Origin: UBA6080 sp964607515
GTDB lineage: Bacteria; Fermentibacterota; Fermentibacteria; Fermentibacterales; JCC-6
NCBI GenBank assembly: GCA_964607515.1
Contig: CAZSKU010000001.1
Coordinates: 62,001-126,000 of the forward strand
DNA: 64,000 nucleotides
Direction of reading: 5' to 3'
Both the position numbers and the translations under genes were made by a program. Of the stretch, positions 7,878 through 16,346 are shown piece after piece (the first letter of the stretch is position 1; the number at the start of each line of letters is the position of its first letter). The notes beneath the pieces are model-generated. The model saw only the letters and a list, made by a program, of their open reading frames with translations, was not told where the DNA came from and did not search any database.

Positions 7878-9155
7878 TCAGCTCCTCAGGGCCCATTCCC
7901 CGGCGTATATCGCCGAGGAACCGAGCTCCTCCTCGATCCGGAGCAGCTGGTTGTATTTGGCTGTTCTCTCACCGCGGCAGGCGGAGCCTGTCTTTATGAA
8001 TCCGGTACCCGCGGCTACCGCCAGGTCGGCGATGTAGGAGTCGGCTGTCTCGCCGCTGCGGTGGCTGACCACCGCCCGCATTCCCGCCCGGTGGGCCATC
8101 TCGATGGCGCCCAGGGTTTCCGAGACGGTTCCGATCTGGTTGAGCTTGATGAGAATGGCGTTGGCGGCTTCCAGTTCCATTCCCCGGCGGAGCCTTTTCG
8201 CGTTGGTTACGAAAAGGTCGTCCCCCACGATGTGGATCCTTTCCCCCAGCCTCCGGTTCAGCGTCCGCCAGCCCTCCCAGTCGTCCTCGGCCAGTCCGTC
8301 CTCGATGCTGATCACAGGATAGTCGTTCACCAGCTTTTCCCAGTAGTCCGTCATCTCCGAGCTGGAGTATCCCTTCGGGTCTTCCCCGTGCATCCGGTAG
8401 CGTCCATCCCGAAAGAACTCGCTGGCCGCCGGGTCCAGGGCGATGTGAACGTTCTTTCCCGGAATGTAGCCGGCCTTCTCCACCGACTCCAGAATGAGTT
8501 CGAAAACCGCCCGGTTGTCAGGCAGGTCGGGGGCCAGCCCCCCCTCGTCCCCCACGGAGGTTGGCATGCCCCGGGAGGAGGAGATCTTCTTCAGGGCCGC
8601 GAAGATTTCGGCTCCCGCCCTCAGTGCCCGGGCGAAGGTGTCGAAACCGGTTGGAACTATCATGAACTCCTGAAGATCGATGAGGTTCGAGGCGTGGGCG
8701 CCTCCGTTGAGGATATTCATCATGGGCACGGGAAGCACCCTTGCCATGGGGCCTCCCAGGTACCGGTACAGCGGAAGTCCCAGGGAATCCGCCGCCGCCC
8801 GGGATACCGCCATGGAAACGCTGAGAATTGCATTTGCACCCAGTTCAGACTTGTTCTCGGTTCCGTCCATTCCGATAAGCGCCCGATCAAGCTGGTACTG
8901 GGAGAGGGCGGACATTCCTGTCACCGCCGGGGCTATCCTGTCGTTGACGTTAGCCACAGCTTTGGTCACTCCCTTGCCGCCGAAGGCCTCCTGCCCGTCC
9001 CTGAGTTCGCAGGCCTCGTGCTCGCCGGTGGATGCGCCGCTGGGAACCGCCGCCCGGCCGAAGGAACCATCCTCCAGGAAAACGTCCGTTTCAAGGGTGG
9101 GATTTCCCCGGGAATCGAGTATCTGACGGGAACGCACCGAAGCTATTCTGGACAT
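7878..9155 (-). CDS. eno: enolase
   Basis: 425 residues, full length. It interconverts 2-phosphoglycerate and phosphoenolpyruvate in glycolysis. Recognisable are S-R-G-N-P near residue 15, G-A-S-T-G-E at about 40-45, the metal-binding region S-I-E-D-G, K-L-N-Q-I-G-T and S-H-R-S-G-E-T. Near the end the usual I-K-T-G-S-x-x-R is present as I-K-T-G-S-A-C-R. It sits mid-operon behind two regulators and before the DivIC-like gene; no promoter of its own is evident in the 42-base gap upstream. Confidence 0.97.
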   Translation of the reverse strand: MSRIASVRSRQILDSRGNPTLETDVFLEDGSFGRAAVPSGASTGEHEACELRDGQEAFGGKGVTKAVANVNDRIAPAVTGMSALSQYQLDRALIGMDGTENKSELGANAILSVSMAVSRAAADSLGLPLYRYLGGPMARVLPVPMMNILNGGAHASNLIDLQEFMIVPTGFDTFARALRAGAEIFAALKKISSSRGMPTSVGDEGGLAPDLPDNRAVFELILESVEKAGYIPGKNVHIALDPAASEFFRDGRYRMHGEDPKGYSSSEMTDYWEKLVNDYPVISIEDGLAEDDWEGWRTLNRRLGERIHIVGDDLFVTNAKRLRRGMELEAANAILIKLNQIGTVSETLGAIEMAHRAGMRAVVSHRSGETADSYIADLAVAAGTGFIKTGSACRGERTAKYNQLLRIEEELGSSAIYAGEWALRS

Positions 9156-9197
9156 CGCTTGCCTCTTTCCTGCGCTCTGGGCCGGGCCGTCCGGGTG

Positions 9198-11186
9198 TCA
9201 CCCCTGGAAAACGGGAAGGCCCTCCTCCATGAGCTTGCTGTAGCTGTCGAGAATCATTTCCTGGGACCTGCTGGTCAGGGCCCGGAGCAGCACCTCGGAG
9301 ATGCCCGGATCGAACTGTTTCCCCGAGCATCTTACCAACTGGTCCATGGCGTACTTCTGCCCCTGGGACTTGCGGTAGATCCGGTCACTGCTCATCGCGT
9401 CATAGGCGTCGGCCACGCTGAGGATCCGGGCATGGAGGGGGATCGAATCGCCCTTGAGCCCTTCGGGATACCCCCTGCCGTCGTAGCGTTCATGGTGGTG
9501 CCGGACGATGCCCATCACCCCCTGCAGAGAGCTGAGGGGCTTGAGAATCTGACAGCCCTTCTCCGGATGGGACTTGATGAGCCTGAACTCATCGTCGGAG
9601 AGCTTTCCGGGTTTGTTCAGTATTGCCTCGGGGATTCCTATCTTGCCGATATCGTGCAGCAGAGCCGCGCTCCAGAGCAGTTCCCGGTCGCGCCCGGCGA
9701 TGCCCATCGCATCGGCGATGGCCAGGGAGTAGGCCGTGACGTTGCGGGAATGGTTGTGGGTGTAGGGATCCTTGGCGTCCACAGCCTGGGCCATGGCCAC
9801 TATGGTCTGAAGGTAGTTCCTCTTGCTGTCCTGGTGGAGCAGGGCGTTGTTCAGGGCGGCGACGGCGTTGCGGAGGAGGATGGGAATGAACCTCGACCTG
9901 GAGGTCAGCTTCTGACCTCCCCCGAAGGTGCCCAGGATTATGTGACCCTGGATGCTGCCGTAATCCGGCAGGGAGAGCACCCGGAATTCCGGAATCCGGT
10001 CGAAGTCCCTGGGTCTGTCCTGGTTGAAGGTGCCGTAGACCGGCCTTAAGAAGTATTTCGACGCCTCGCCTTCGGTCACCAGGGATTCCAGTTCCTTCCT
10101 CAGGAACCTCATGACCCTGTCCCTGTCCAGGGAGTCGTCCGCGGAGATGAAGGCGTAGTTGGACGTTTCCGCCCAGGGGATGAACACCCCTATCACGTCG
10201 AAGGGCGAGAAGCATCGTATGCCCGAAGCCGCCAGCTGGACCACCCGCCAGGGATCGAGGTTGGAGGATATCTCGTGGGTGAGCATGTTGATCTGCTCCA
10301 GCTCCCTGTTCTTCCTGAGAAGGTTCTGGGTGATCATCAGGTTGTGAAGCTGGCTTCCCATCTGGGCGGCGAAGAGCCCCAGCATCTTCAGGTCGCGGGT
10401 TTTGAAGGCGTCACGGCATCCGCTCCTGGCCGCCAGCACCACTCCCTGATGGATGTCCCCCGCGGGGATGACGATCCCCATGAAACCAGCCTCGCTTCCG
10501 GCCAGGTCGGGGTTGCCTGCGCCGGGTTCGATGAGCAGTTCCCCCCCGGCCTGCAGAGTTCTTCCCGCAAGGAAGTACCAGGAGACCTCGTCGGCCATGG
10601 CCCCCGCTCCGCTACGGGCGGCCAGCTTCAGCTTGCTGCTCCTGGGGGAGTCGCTGATGTAGATCCGGGTCTCGTCCGCGGAGAAACTCTCCTGGATACG
10701 CCCGGCGTAGACACCCAGGAACGAATCCACCGATACGTCCGAGAACCATGTCTCGACGGTCAGCTCGTAGAGGGCCTTCAATTCCTTGTAGGCGATGTCG
10801 CTGAACAGGCTGCGCTGCGACTCCTCCGCCCTTCTTACGGCGTCCAGCAGGTCGCCCATGGAGCAGGGCTTGGATACGAAATCGAAGGCACCCTGGCGGA
10901 TGGCCTCCTTGGCCAGGTCCACCGATGCATGCCCGGTGGTGATGATCACAAAGGTGTCGGGATAACGGGACTTGATGGTCTCCAGGAGTTCCAGGCCGTT
11001 GGTGTCCGGCAGGAGAACGTCGCAGAGGACCAGGTTGCATGCGGAAGCCGCAAGTATTTCCATGGCCCTTGCCCCGTTTGGAGCGGTGTCTACGGTGTAT
11101 CCGCCGGAACACAGACCCTCCCGGCATACTTCCAGTACTCCGGGATCATCGTCGATCACGAGGATGCGGGTTCTCCTGGGGCTCAT
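9198..11186 (-). CDS. response regulator with receiver, GAF-like and HD-GYP domains
   Basis: 662 residues. Receiver domain 1-120 with acidic pocket D-D-D (12-14) and phosphoacceptor D56. Residues about 130-290 and 320-450 look like two GAF-type sensor regions. The C-terminal HD-GYP domain has H-D-I-G-K-I-G at 511-517 and H-H-H-E-R-Y-D-G-R-G-Y-P at about 563-574, both intact, so c-di-GMP hydrolysis is expected. Start overlaps the stop of the upstream NtrC-type gene by 4 bases, suggesting the two respond to the same kinase; none is encoded nearby. Confidence 0.9.
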   Translation of the reverse strand: MSPRRTRILVIDDDPGVLEVCREGLCSGGYTVDTAPNGARAMEILAASACNLVLCDVLLPDTNGLELLETIKSRYPDTFVIITTGHASVDLAKEAIRQGAFDFVSKPCSMGDLLDAVRRAEESQRSLFSDIAYKELKALYELTVETWFSDVSVDSFLGVYAGRIQESFSADETRIYISDSPRSSKLKLAARSGAGAMADEVSWYFLAGRTLQAGGELLIEPGAGNPDLAGSEAGFMGIVIPAGDIHQGVVLAARSGCRDAFKTRDLKMLGLFAAQMGSQLHNLMITQNLLRKNRELEQINMLTHEISSNLDPWRVVQLAASGIRCFSPFDVIGVFIPWAETSNYAFISADDSLDRDRVMRFLRKELESLVTEGEASKYFLRPVYGTFNQDRPRDFDRIPEFRVLSLPDYGSIQGHIILGTFGGGQKLTSRSRFIPILLRNAVAALNNALLHQDSKRNYLQTIVAMAQAVDAKDPYTHNHSRNVTAYSLAIADAMGIAGRDRELLWSAALLHDIGKIGIPEAILNKPGKLSDDEFRLIKSHPEKGCQILKPLSSLQGVMGIVRHHHERYDGRGYPEGLKGDSIPLHARILSVADAYDAMSSDRIYRKSQGQKYAMDQLVRCSGKQFDPGISEVLLRALTSRSQEMILDSYSKLMEEGLPVFQG

Positions 11187-12547
11187 TCCAGTGCCCTTTC
11201 CGGCTCCTGCTCCAGCCCGAGTCTTCTCATCCGGGCCAGGAGCGTGGTTCTCTTCAGGCCGAGAAGCCGGGCCGCCCTGGACCTCACCCCTCCGCAGCTG
11301 GCGAGCGCATTTCTAATATAGAGTCGTTCCACCGCCGCGACAATTTCGTCAAGCCCCGCTCCCTCTCCGGTTGATGGAATGCGATCCGACCCGCCGGGCA
11401 CTATCCTGGGAGGGAGGTGCCCGGGAAAGACCACCCCTGAAGAGAGGATGGAAGCCCTTTCCATGGCGTTTTCAAGCTCGCGGACGTTGCCGGGCCAGGG
11501 GTATGCCGTCAGAAGCGCCGCAGTTTCGGGGCTGAGACTGTATTCGATGCCTCCGGCGGCGGAATGGATTTCCAGAAAATGTTCCGCCAGGGGGATGATG
11601 TCCTCCCGGCGATCCCGAAGGGGCGGAACGTGGATGTCTATTACGTTTATTCTGAAATACAGGTCTTCCCGGAACCTTCCCGCCCTGACCTCCTCATCGA
11701 GCCTGGAGTTCGTTGCGGCCAGGAGTCTCACGTCCACCTTCAGGGAGGCGTTGGAGCCCACCGGGGTTATCTCCCTCTCCTGCAGGGTTCTCAGGAGCTT
11801 GACCTGCATTCCCATGCTCATGTTGCCCACCTCGTCCAGGAAAAGGGTTCCCCCCTCGGCGGCCTGGAATCTGCCGATGGTTGTGGAATGGGCGCCCGTG
11901 TAGGAACCCTTCATATGGCCGAAGAGTTCGCTTTCCAGCAATCCCTCCGGGATTCCCCCGGAGTTGACGCTCACGAAGGGCATTCCCGCCCTCCTGCTCT
12001 GGCGGTGGAGAAGGCGGGCTATCAGTTCCTTGCCCGTGCCGCTCTCCCCGGTGATCAGGGCGGTGCTTCCGGTGGCCGCCACCTGCCTCACCAGTTCCAG
12101 AACGACAGCCATGGCCCTGCTCCTGTAGACTATTCCCTTGCCCGCCGATGACCCCGGGGCTGCCTCGCCGGAGGTCAGGGCCTTTTCCACCGCCCTCTGG
12201 AGCTGGGCCGGGGTGAAGGGCTTCGGAATGTAGTCCACCGCACCGAGCCTGAGGGCTTCCTTCGTCCCGTCAATCGATGCGTATCCGGTTATCACGATGG
12301 CCGGAAGGGCCGGGTACTTGTCCCGGACGATCCGGAGCAGGTCGATCCCGCTGGAGTCCGGAAGTCGGACATCGGTTATCAGAAGATGGAACCGCTCCCG
12401 GCGCAGGCTCGCCAGAGCCTGCCGGGCGGTGGGCGCCGAGGTGCTCTGAAATCCCGATTCCGAAAGAACCTCGTTGATGATTTCGACGATCTGCTGTTCG
12501 TCGTCCACCACCAGGACCCTGTACCTGTTCTGCGCTTCCTCGCTCAT
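11183..12547 (-). CDS. sigma-54-dependent NtrC-family response regulator
   Basis: 454 residues. Receiver 1-120 is intact (D-D 15-16, phosphoacceptor D59, K109). The AAA+ domain has Walker A G-E-S-G-T-G-K-E at 167-174, Walker B L-F-L-D-E-V near 236-240, and an R-F-R-E-D-L-Y-F arginine-finger region. A Fis-type helix-turn-helix ends the protein. The sigma-54 contact loop reads G-S-Y-T-G-A (214-219) rather than GAFTGA. It heads the operon containing the HD-GYP regulator and enolase. Target genes are unknown. Confidence 0.92.
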   Translation of the reverse strand: MSEEAQNRYRVLVVDDEQQIVEIINEVLSESGFQSTSAPTARQALASLRRERFHLLITDVRLPDSSGIDLLRIVRDKYPALPAIVITGYASIDGTKEALRLGAVDYIPKPFTPAQLQRAVEKALTSGEAAPGSSAGKGIVYRSRAMAVVLELVRQVAATGSTALITGESGTGKELIARLLHRQSRRAGMPFVSVNSGGIPEGLLESELFGHMKGSYTGAHSTTIGRFQAAEGGTLFLDEVGNMSMGMQVKLLRTLQEREITPVGSNASLKVDVRLLAATNSRLDEEVRAGRFREDLYFRINVIDIHVPPLRDRREDIIPLAEHFLEIHSAAGGIEYSLSPETAALLTAYPWPGNVRELENAMERASILSSGVVFPGHLPPRIVPGGSDRIPSTGEGAGLDEIVAAVERLYIRNALASCGGVRSRAARLLGLKRTTLLARMRRLGLEQEPERALE

Positions 12548-12553
12548 ATTCCA

Positions 12554-12582
12554 ACGATACAGGCTTCACAGGGGGTAGTCAA
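12554..12582 (-). promoter_or_regulatory. possible promoter of the NtrC-HD-GYP-eno operon
   Basis: Read on the minus strand: TTGACT (12582-12577), 17 bases, TATCGT (12559-12554). The -35 box is good and the -10 moderate. The predicted start of transcription falls at about the ATG at 12547, so this would give a nearly leaderless message. Confidence 0.35.
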
Positions 12583-12586
12583 TTAT

Positions 12587-13711
12587 ATGACATCTTCATC
12601 CCCGGTTTCCCGGGGCCGGTTGTTCACAATCTTGACAATTATCACGGCGATGGCCGGGTGCTCTTCACCCCCCTCCGGGGAAGATGTGCTGGTCCTCAGG
12701 GCCGGCGACTACGTGGGCATCCCCGAGGATCCCCAGGTTAATCCGGCGCCTTCCGGGGAAGCCCCGCCGGACACCCTTCCACAGGATTCCCTGCGGACCG
12801 ACTCCCTGCCCATGCCTGACAGCACATCTCTTTCCGCTGACTCCCTGGCCGTGCCCGAAGACTCGGTTGAGGTTGCCGAGGACTCGCTGTCCCGCGTGGA
12901 TGTGGACCTTCCCGGGGGGCTGACTCTCCTGGCGGTGGAGGTCAGGGGGTCGCTTTACGGCAGCCTCGAGGAAGTCCGGGGCGTCTCCCCGGACGTGCTT
13001 GGAGCCCACTGCGTAAGGTACTTGTGGTGGGACATGGATCCGTGGACCGGTCTCATCGCCGGGGATTCCCTGAGGATTCTCTACTCTGCGGAACCGGGCC
13101 TCCGGGAGAACTGCATATCGGCTCTGGAGTACATTCCCGTGGCGGGCTCCTCGAACCGGGGGTTCAGCGTTTACGTGTACAGGAGGTCTGGAGACAATTT
13201 CCCCAGTATCTGGTACTCCGATGGAACCGAGGTGGTAAGACTACTCAACAGGATGCCCCTGTCCACCTTCGAGGAAGTCACGGGGATTTTCGGTGAGAGG
13301 CGCGGTTCAGGGGTGCACCACGGAGTCGATTTCAAGGCCCCCAGCGGTGTGCAGGTCCGGACGGTTTTCGGCGGAACCGTGAACCGGGTGGACTGGAATA
13401 TGGAATATAACGGGCGGTGCGTGGAGATAAGAACCCCGGGGGGAAGCTGCGAGGTTTTTCTTCACCTGGACCAGCTCAGCAGCGGCGTCTCCCCGGGCCG
13501 CACGTTGGAACAGGGAAGCCAGGTGGGAACCGTGGGGAACTCCGGGCGTTCCTACGCCAGCCATCTTCACTACCAGATCAACGATTCCGAGGGAAACCCG
13601 GTGGATCCCTACGCGTGCCTGGGATCCAGGAGAAGAAGTCTGGAAGGGGATGACATGGTGCGGTTCGCCGCGGTGAGGGACAGCCTTGATACCCTTCTTC
13701 GGGGGCGATGA
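12587..13711 (+). CDS. M23-family (LytM) peptidase lipoprotein
   Basis: 374 residues from ATG 12587. A lipoprotein signal ends in A-M-A-G-C. A low-complexity D-S-L/P-E-D-S-rich linker (about 40-105) leads to a middle domain and a C-terminal LytM zinc peptidase with both ligand motifs: H-x-x-x-D within H-H-G-V-D (about 242-246) and H-L-H near residue 326. It should cut peptidoglycan cross-links or side chains at the inner face of the outer membrane. The frame is open further upstream, but that would overlap the divergent NtrC gene and bury the signal peptide. It is the first gene of the polysaccharide operon; the next gene overlaps by ATGA. Confidence 0.9.
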   Translation: MTSSSPVSRGRLFTILTIITAMAGCSSPPSGEDVLVLRAGDYVGIPEDPQVNPAPSGEAPPDTLPQDSLRTDSLPMPDSTSLSADSLAVPEDSVEVAEDSLSRVDVDLPGGLTLLAVEVRGSLYGSLEEVRGVSPDVLGAHCVRYLWWDMDPWTGLIAGDSLRILYSAEPGLRENCISALEYIPVAGSSNRGFSVYVYRRSGDNFPSIWYSDGTEVVRLLNRMPLSTFEEVTGIFGERRGSGVHHGVDFKAPSGVQVRTVFGGTVNRVDWNMEYNGRCVEIRTPGGSCEVFLHLDQLSSGVSPGRTLEQGSQVGTVGNSGRSYASHLHYQINDSEGNPVDPYACLGSRRRSLEGDDMVRFAAVRDSLDTLLRGR

Positions 13712-14634
13712 TGGCTGATTTCACCATGATCGTCCCGAACTGGAACGGCGGGTCGGTCCTTCCCGGCATGCTGGAGTCGTCCGTCGGACAGGTGGTCCGG
13801 GGGAACGGACGGCTCCTGTTGTTCGACAACGGATCGAAGGATGGTTCCGACGGGGATGCCTGTGAGAAGTACGGAAACGAGCCCTGGTTTTCCATGGTGA
13901 GAAGCCCTGTGAACCTGGGCTTCGCCGCCGGGGTCAACATGGCCATGAAGGAGGTGGATACCCGGGAGGTGGTCATCGCCAACTCCGATACCGTCTTTCT
14001 TCCCGGGAGCCTCGACAACCTTCTGAAAGGGCTCCGCAGACACCCCGAGGCCGGGCTCGCCGGGCCAATGCTTCTATGGCCGGACGGCCGCCTGCAGGAG
14101 TCCATGAGGGATTTTCCGTTTCCCGGGCGGCTGATCGCCGAACACCTGCCCGTACTGAGGAAAAGATCCTTCAGGCACCGCGGCCATTCCCTGGAGACCC
14201 GATGCGACTGGGTCGTGGGGGCTGTGATGGCGGTGAGAACCGAGGCTTTCCGGGAGGTGGGAGGGTTCGACGAGGACTACTTCTTCTACCACGAGGAAAC
14301 CGATCTCCAGTACAGGATGCAAAGGGCGGGGTGGGAGACCTGGCTCATTCCGTCATCCAGAATAATCCATCTGGAGGGCGCTTCCGCGACGCAGCTGTTT
14401 GGTGGGGAAACCTACCTTCGGTATATTCCCGCGAAGCTCAGATTTCTCTCCAAGCATGCGGGCGCCGGTTCCAGGGCGGCCTTCAGGGGATGGATGTCGG
14501 CGCTCATGCTTTGGAGAACGGCCGCCGGGCTGCTGAAGCCCTCCCTGGCCCGAAGGGATGGCCGTTTCAGGGCATCGTACTGCGGAAAAGCCCTGAAGCT
14601 GCTGTTCGGCTCTACTGAACGGAAAATTCTATGA
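13708..14634 (+). CDS. family 2 glycosyltransferase (rhamnosyltransferase-like)
   Basis: 308 residues. P-N-W-N-G-G near residue 9, D-N-G-S-K-D-G, N-L-G-F-A-A-G, N-S-D-T-V and the later H-E-E-T-D-L are typical of WbbL/RfbF-type GT2 enzymes that build O-antigen or capsule. The C-terminal ~80 residues are basic and may bind membrane. It overlaps its neighbours by 4 bases on both sides. The RmlD-like gene at the end of the operon fits a deoxysugar substrate, but the sugar is not proven. Confidence 0.9.
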   Translation: MMADFTMIVPNWNGGSVLPGMLESSVGQVVRGNGRLLLFDNGSKDGSDGDACEKYGNEPWFSMVRSPVNLGFAAGVNMAMKEVDTREVVIANSDTVFLPGSLDNLLKGLRRHPEAGLAGPMLLWPDGRLQESMRDFPFPGRLIAEHLPVLRKRSFRHRGHSLETRCDWVVGAVMAVRTEAFREVGGFDEDYFFYHEETDLQYRMQRAGWETWLIPSSRIIHLEGASATQLFGGETYLRYIPAKLRFLSKHAGAGSRAAFRGWMSALMLWRTAAGLLKPSLARRDGRFRASYCGKALKLLFGSTERKIL

Positions 14635-16346
14635 AAGCCATTCTCGGAATCAACTGCTACAAGCACGACTCCGCGGCCTGCCTCCTGGTGGACGGCAGAC
14701 TGGTGGGAGCCGCTGAGGAGGAGAGGTTCACCAGGAGGAAGCACGACTCCTCCTTCCCCTCGAAGACCATTTCCTTCCTGCTCAGCAGGGCCGGAATCTC
14801 CCCCGGCGACGTCAGCCACGCGGCTTTCTACATGAAGCCCGGTCTGGTGTCACGGGAGGCCTTTCGCATGCTTCCCAGATACATTACCAAGCCCGGCGCA
14901 CTGGGTTTTTTCGCGGGCCAGCTGGGAGGCTCCCGAAGGATGGCGGGCATACCGGGGTTGTGCAGGGAGAAGCTGGGGCGGAGCTTCGACCCTGAGTTCC
15001 ACTTCCTGGAGCATCACGGCGCCCATGCCTGGTCGGCCTGGTTCGGAGCCGGCTGCCGGGATGCCGCTGTGATGACCCTGGACGGGGCAGGTGAGATCCA
15101 CTCGGGAATGCTGGGAGAGATCAGGGGCTTCCGGCTTAAGAGGTTCTCCACCACCAGGCTTCCAAACTCCACCGGCCTTTTCTACAGCGCAGTGACATCC
15201 TTCCTCGGTTTCAAGCCCGACAGCGACGAGTACAAGGTGATGGGTCTGGCCAGCTACGGCAGGCCGGAATACGCGGACCTCTTCAGGAGGATCCTGATCT
15301 CCCGGAAGGATTCGGTCAGGGTGGACACCGGGCTGCTGGACATCACCAGGGGGGTGCATCACGCCCGGTTTTCCCGGGAAGCGCTTTCCCGGATAGGTCC
15401 CCCACGCCGGGAGGGCGAGCCCCTGGACGCCCGTCACGAGAACATCGCCTCATCGGCCCAGATTGTACTTGAGGAGGCCGGGCTGGCCATGGCTTCTCAC
15501 CTAAGGGAAATCTCCGGCGCCGACATTCTGGCAATTGCCGGAGGAACCGCCCTGAACTGCGTGATGAACGGCCGTATCGAGAGGGAAGCGGGATTCCGGG
15601 AAGTCCACCCGTTTCCCGCGTCCCACGATGCCGGCACCGCAGTGGGAGCCGCGGTGGCGGTGCATGTGGCCTCCTTCCCCGGGGTTCCCCTGGTCTCCCC
15701 CGAGCACATGTTCCTGGGACCAGACTACTCAGAGGCTGAGTTGGAGGCCGCCCTGGAGGGATCCAGAGTGGAGTACTCCCGTCCCGGGAACCTGGAGGCC
15801 CTCACCGCGTCGCTGGTGGAGCGGGGCTACGTGGTGGGTCTCTTCCAGGGCCGGACGGAGTTCGGACCCAGAGCCCTGGGCAACAGGTCCATCCTGGCCG
15901 ACCCCCGCCGTCCCGAGATGAAGGACATAGTCAACGAGGTGATAAAACTCAGGGAGGGCTTCAGGCCCTTTGCGCCGGTTTGCACCGAGGAGGACGCTTC
16001 AGAGTACTTCGCGGGTTGTTCCTCAAGCCCTTACATGATCAAGACCTATCCCGTGGTTCCCGGGAAGGAGAAGGTCATCCCCGCGGTGACCCACGTGGAC
16101 CTTACGGGAAGGGTGCAGACCGTGACCCGGCAGGTGAACCCCTTTTACTACGACGTCATCCGGGAATTCCAGAATCTCACCGGGGTGCCGGTGCTCATGA
16201 ACACGTCCTTCAATGTCCGGGGGGAACCCATCGTGAACTCCCCGGTGGACGCGGTGAGGTGTTTCTACGGCACCGGAATTGACGCCCTGGTGATGCCTCC
16301 GTTCCTGGTCATGAAGGAAAGGGCCAGGGAAAGGAGCCGGGTTTGA
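14631..16346 (+). CDS. NodU/CmcH-family O-carbamoyltransferase
   Basis: 571 residues, the family length. The N-terminal ASKHA-like domain begins L-G-I-N-C-Y-K-H-D-S-A and has A-E-E-E-R-F near 30, then G-G-T-A-L-N-C near 302-308. The C-terminal YrdC-like domain has F-G-P-R-A-L-G-N-R-S-I and F-R-P-F-A-P. Such enzymes transfer a carbamoyl group from carbamoyl phosphate to a hydroxyl, often on a sugar. Next to a GT2 and an RmlD-like gene, a surface-glycan carbamoylation is the natural reading. The stop overlaps the TTG start of the next gene. Confidence 0.92.
   Translation: MKAILGINCYKHDSAACLLVDGRLVGAAEEERFTRRKHDSSFPSKTISFLLSRAGISPGDVSHAAFYMKPGLVSREAFRMLPRYITKPGALGFFAGQLGGSRRMAGIPGLCREKLGRSFDPEFHFLEHHGAHAWSAWFGAGCRDAAVMTLDGAGEIHSGMLGEIRGFRLKRFSTTRLPNSTGLFYSAVTSFLGFKPDSDEYKVMGLASYGRPEYADLFRRILISRKDSVRVDTGLLDITRGVHHARFSREALSRIGPPRREGEPLDARHENIASSAQIVLEEAGLAMASHLREISGADILAIAGGTALNCVMNGRIEREAGFREVHPFPASHDAGTAVGAAVAVHVASFPGVPLVSPEHMFLGPDYSEAELEAALEGSRVEYSRPGNLEALTASLVERGYVVGLFQGRTEFGPRALGNRSILADPRRPEMKDIVNEVIKLREGFRPFAPVCTEEDASEYFAGCSSSPYMIKTYPVVPGKEKVIPAVTHVDLTGRVQTVTRQVNPFYYDVIREFQNLTGVPVLMNTSFNVRGEPIVNSPVDAVRCFYGTGIDALVMPPFLVMKERARERSRV

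Noticed and set aside
8061..10049. Very long plus-strand open frame opposite enolase and the HD-GYP gene
   Set aside because: It is antisense to two unmistakable genes; its sequence is low-complexity and has no ribosome site, as expected for shadow frames in GC-rich DNA.
12386..12586. Upstream extension of the M23 lipoprotein
   Set aside because: It would overlap the divergent NtrC gene and place the lipobox far inside the protein.
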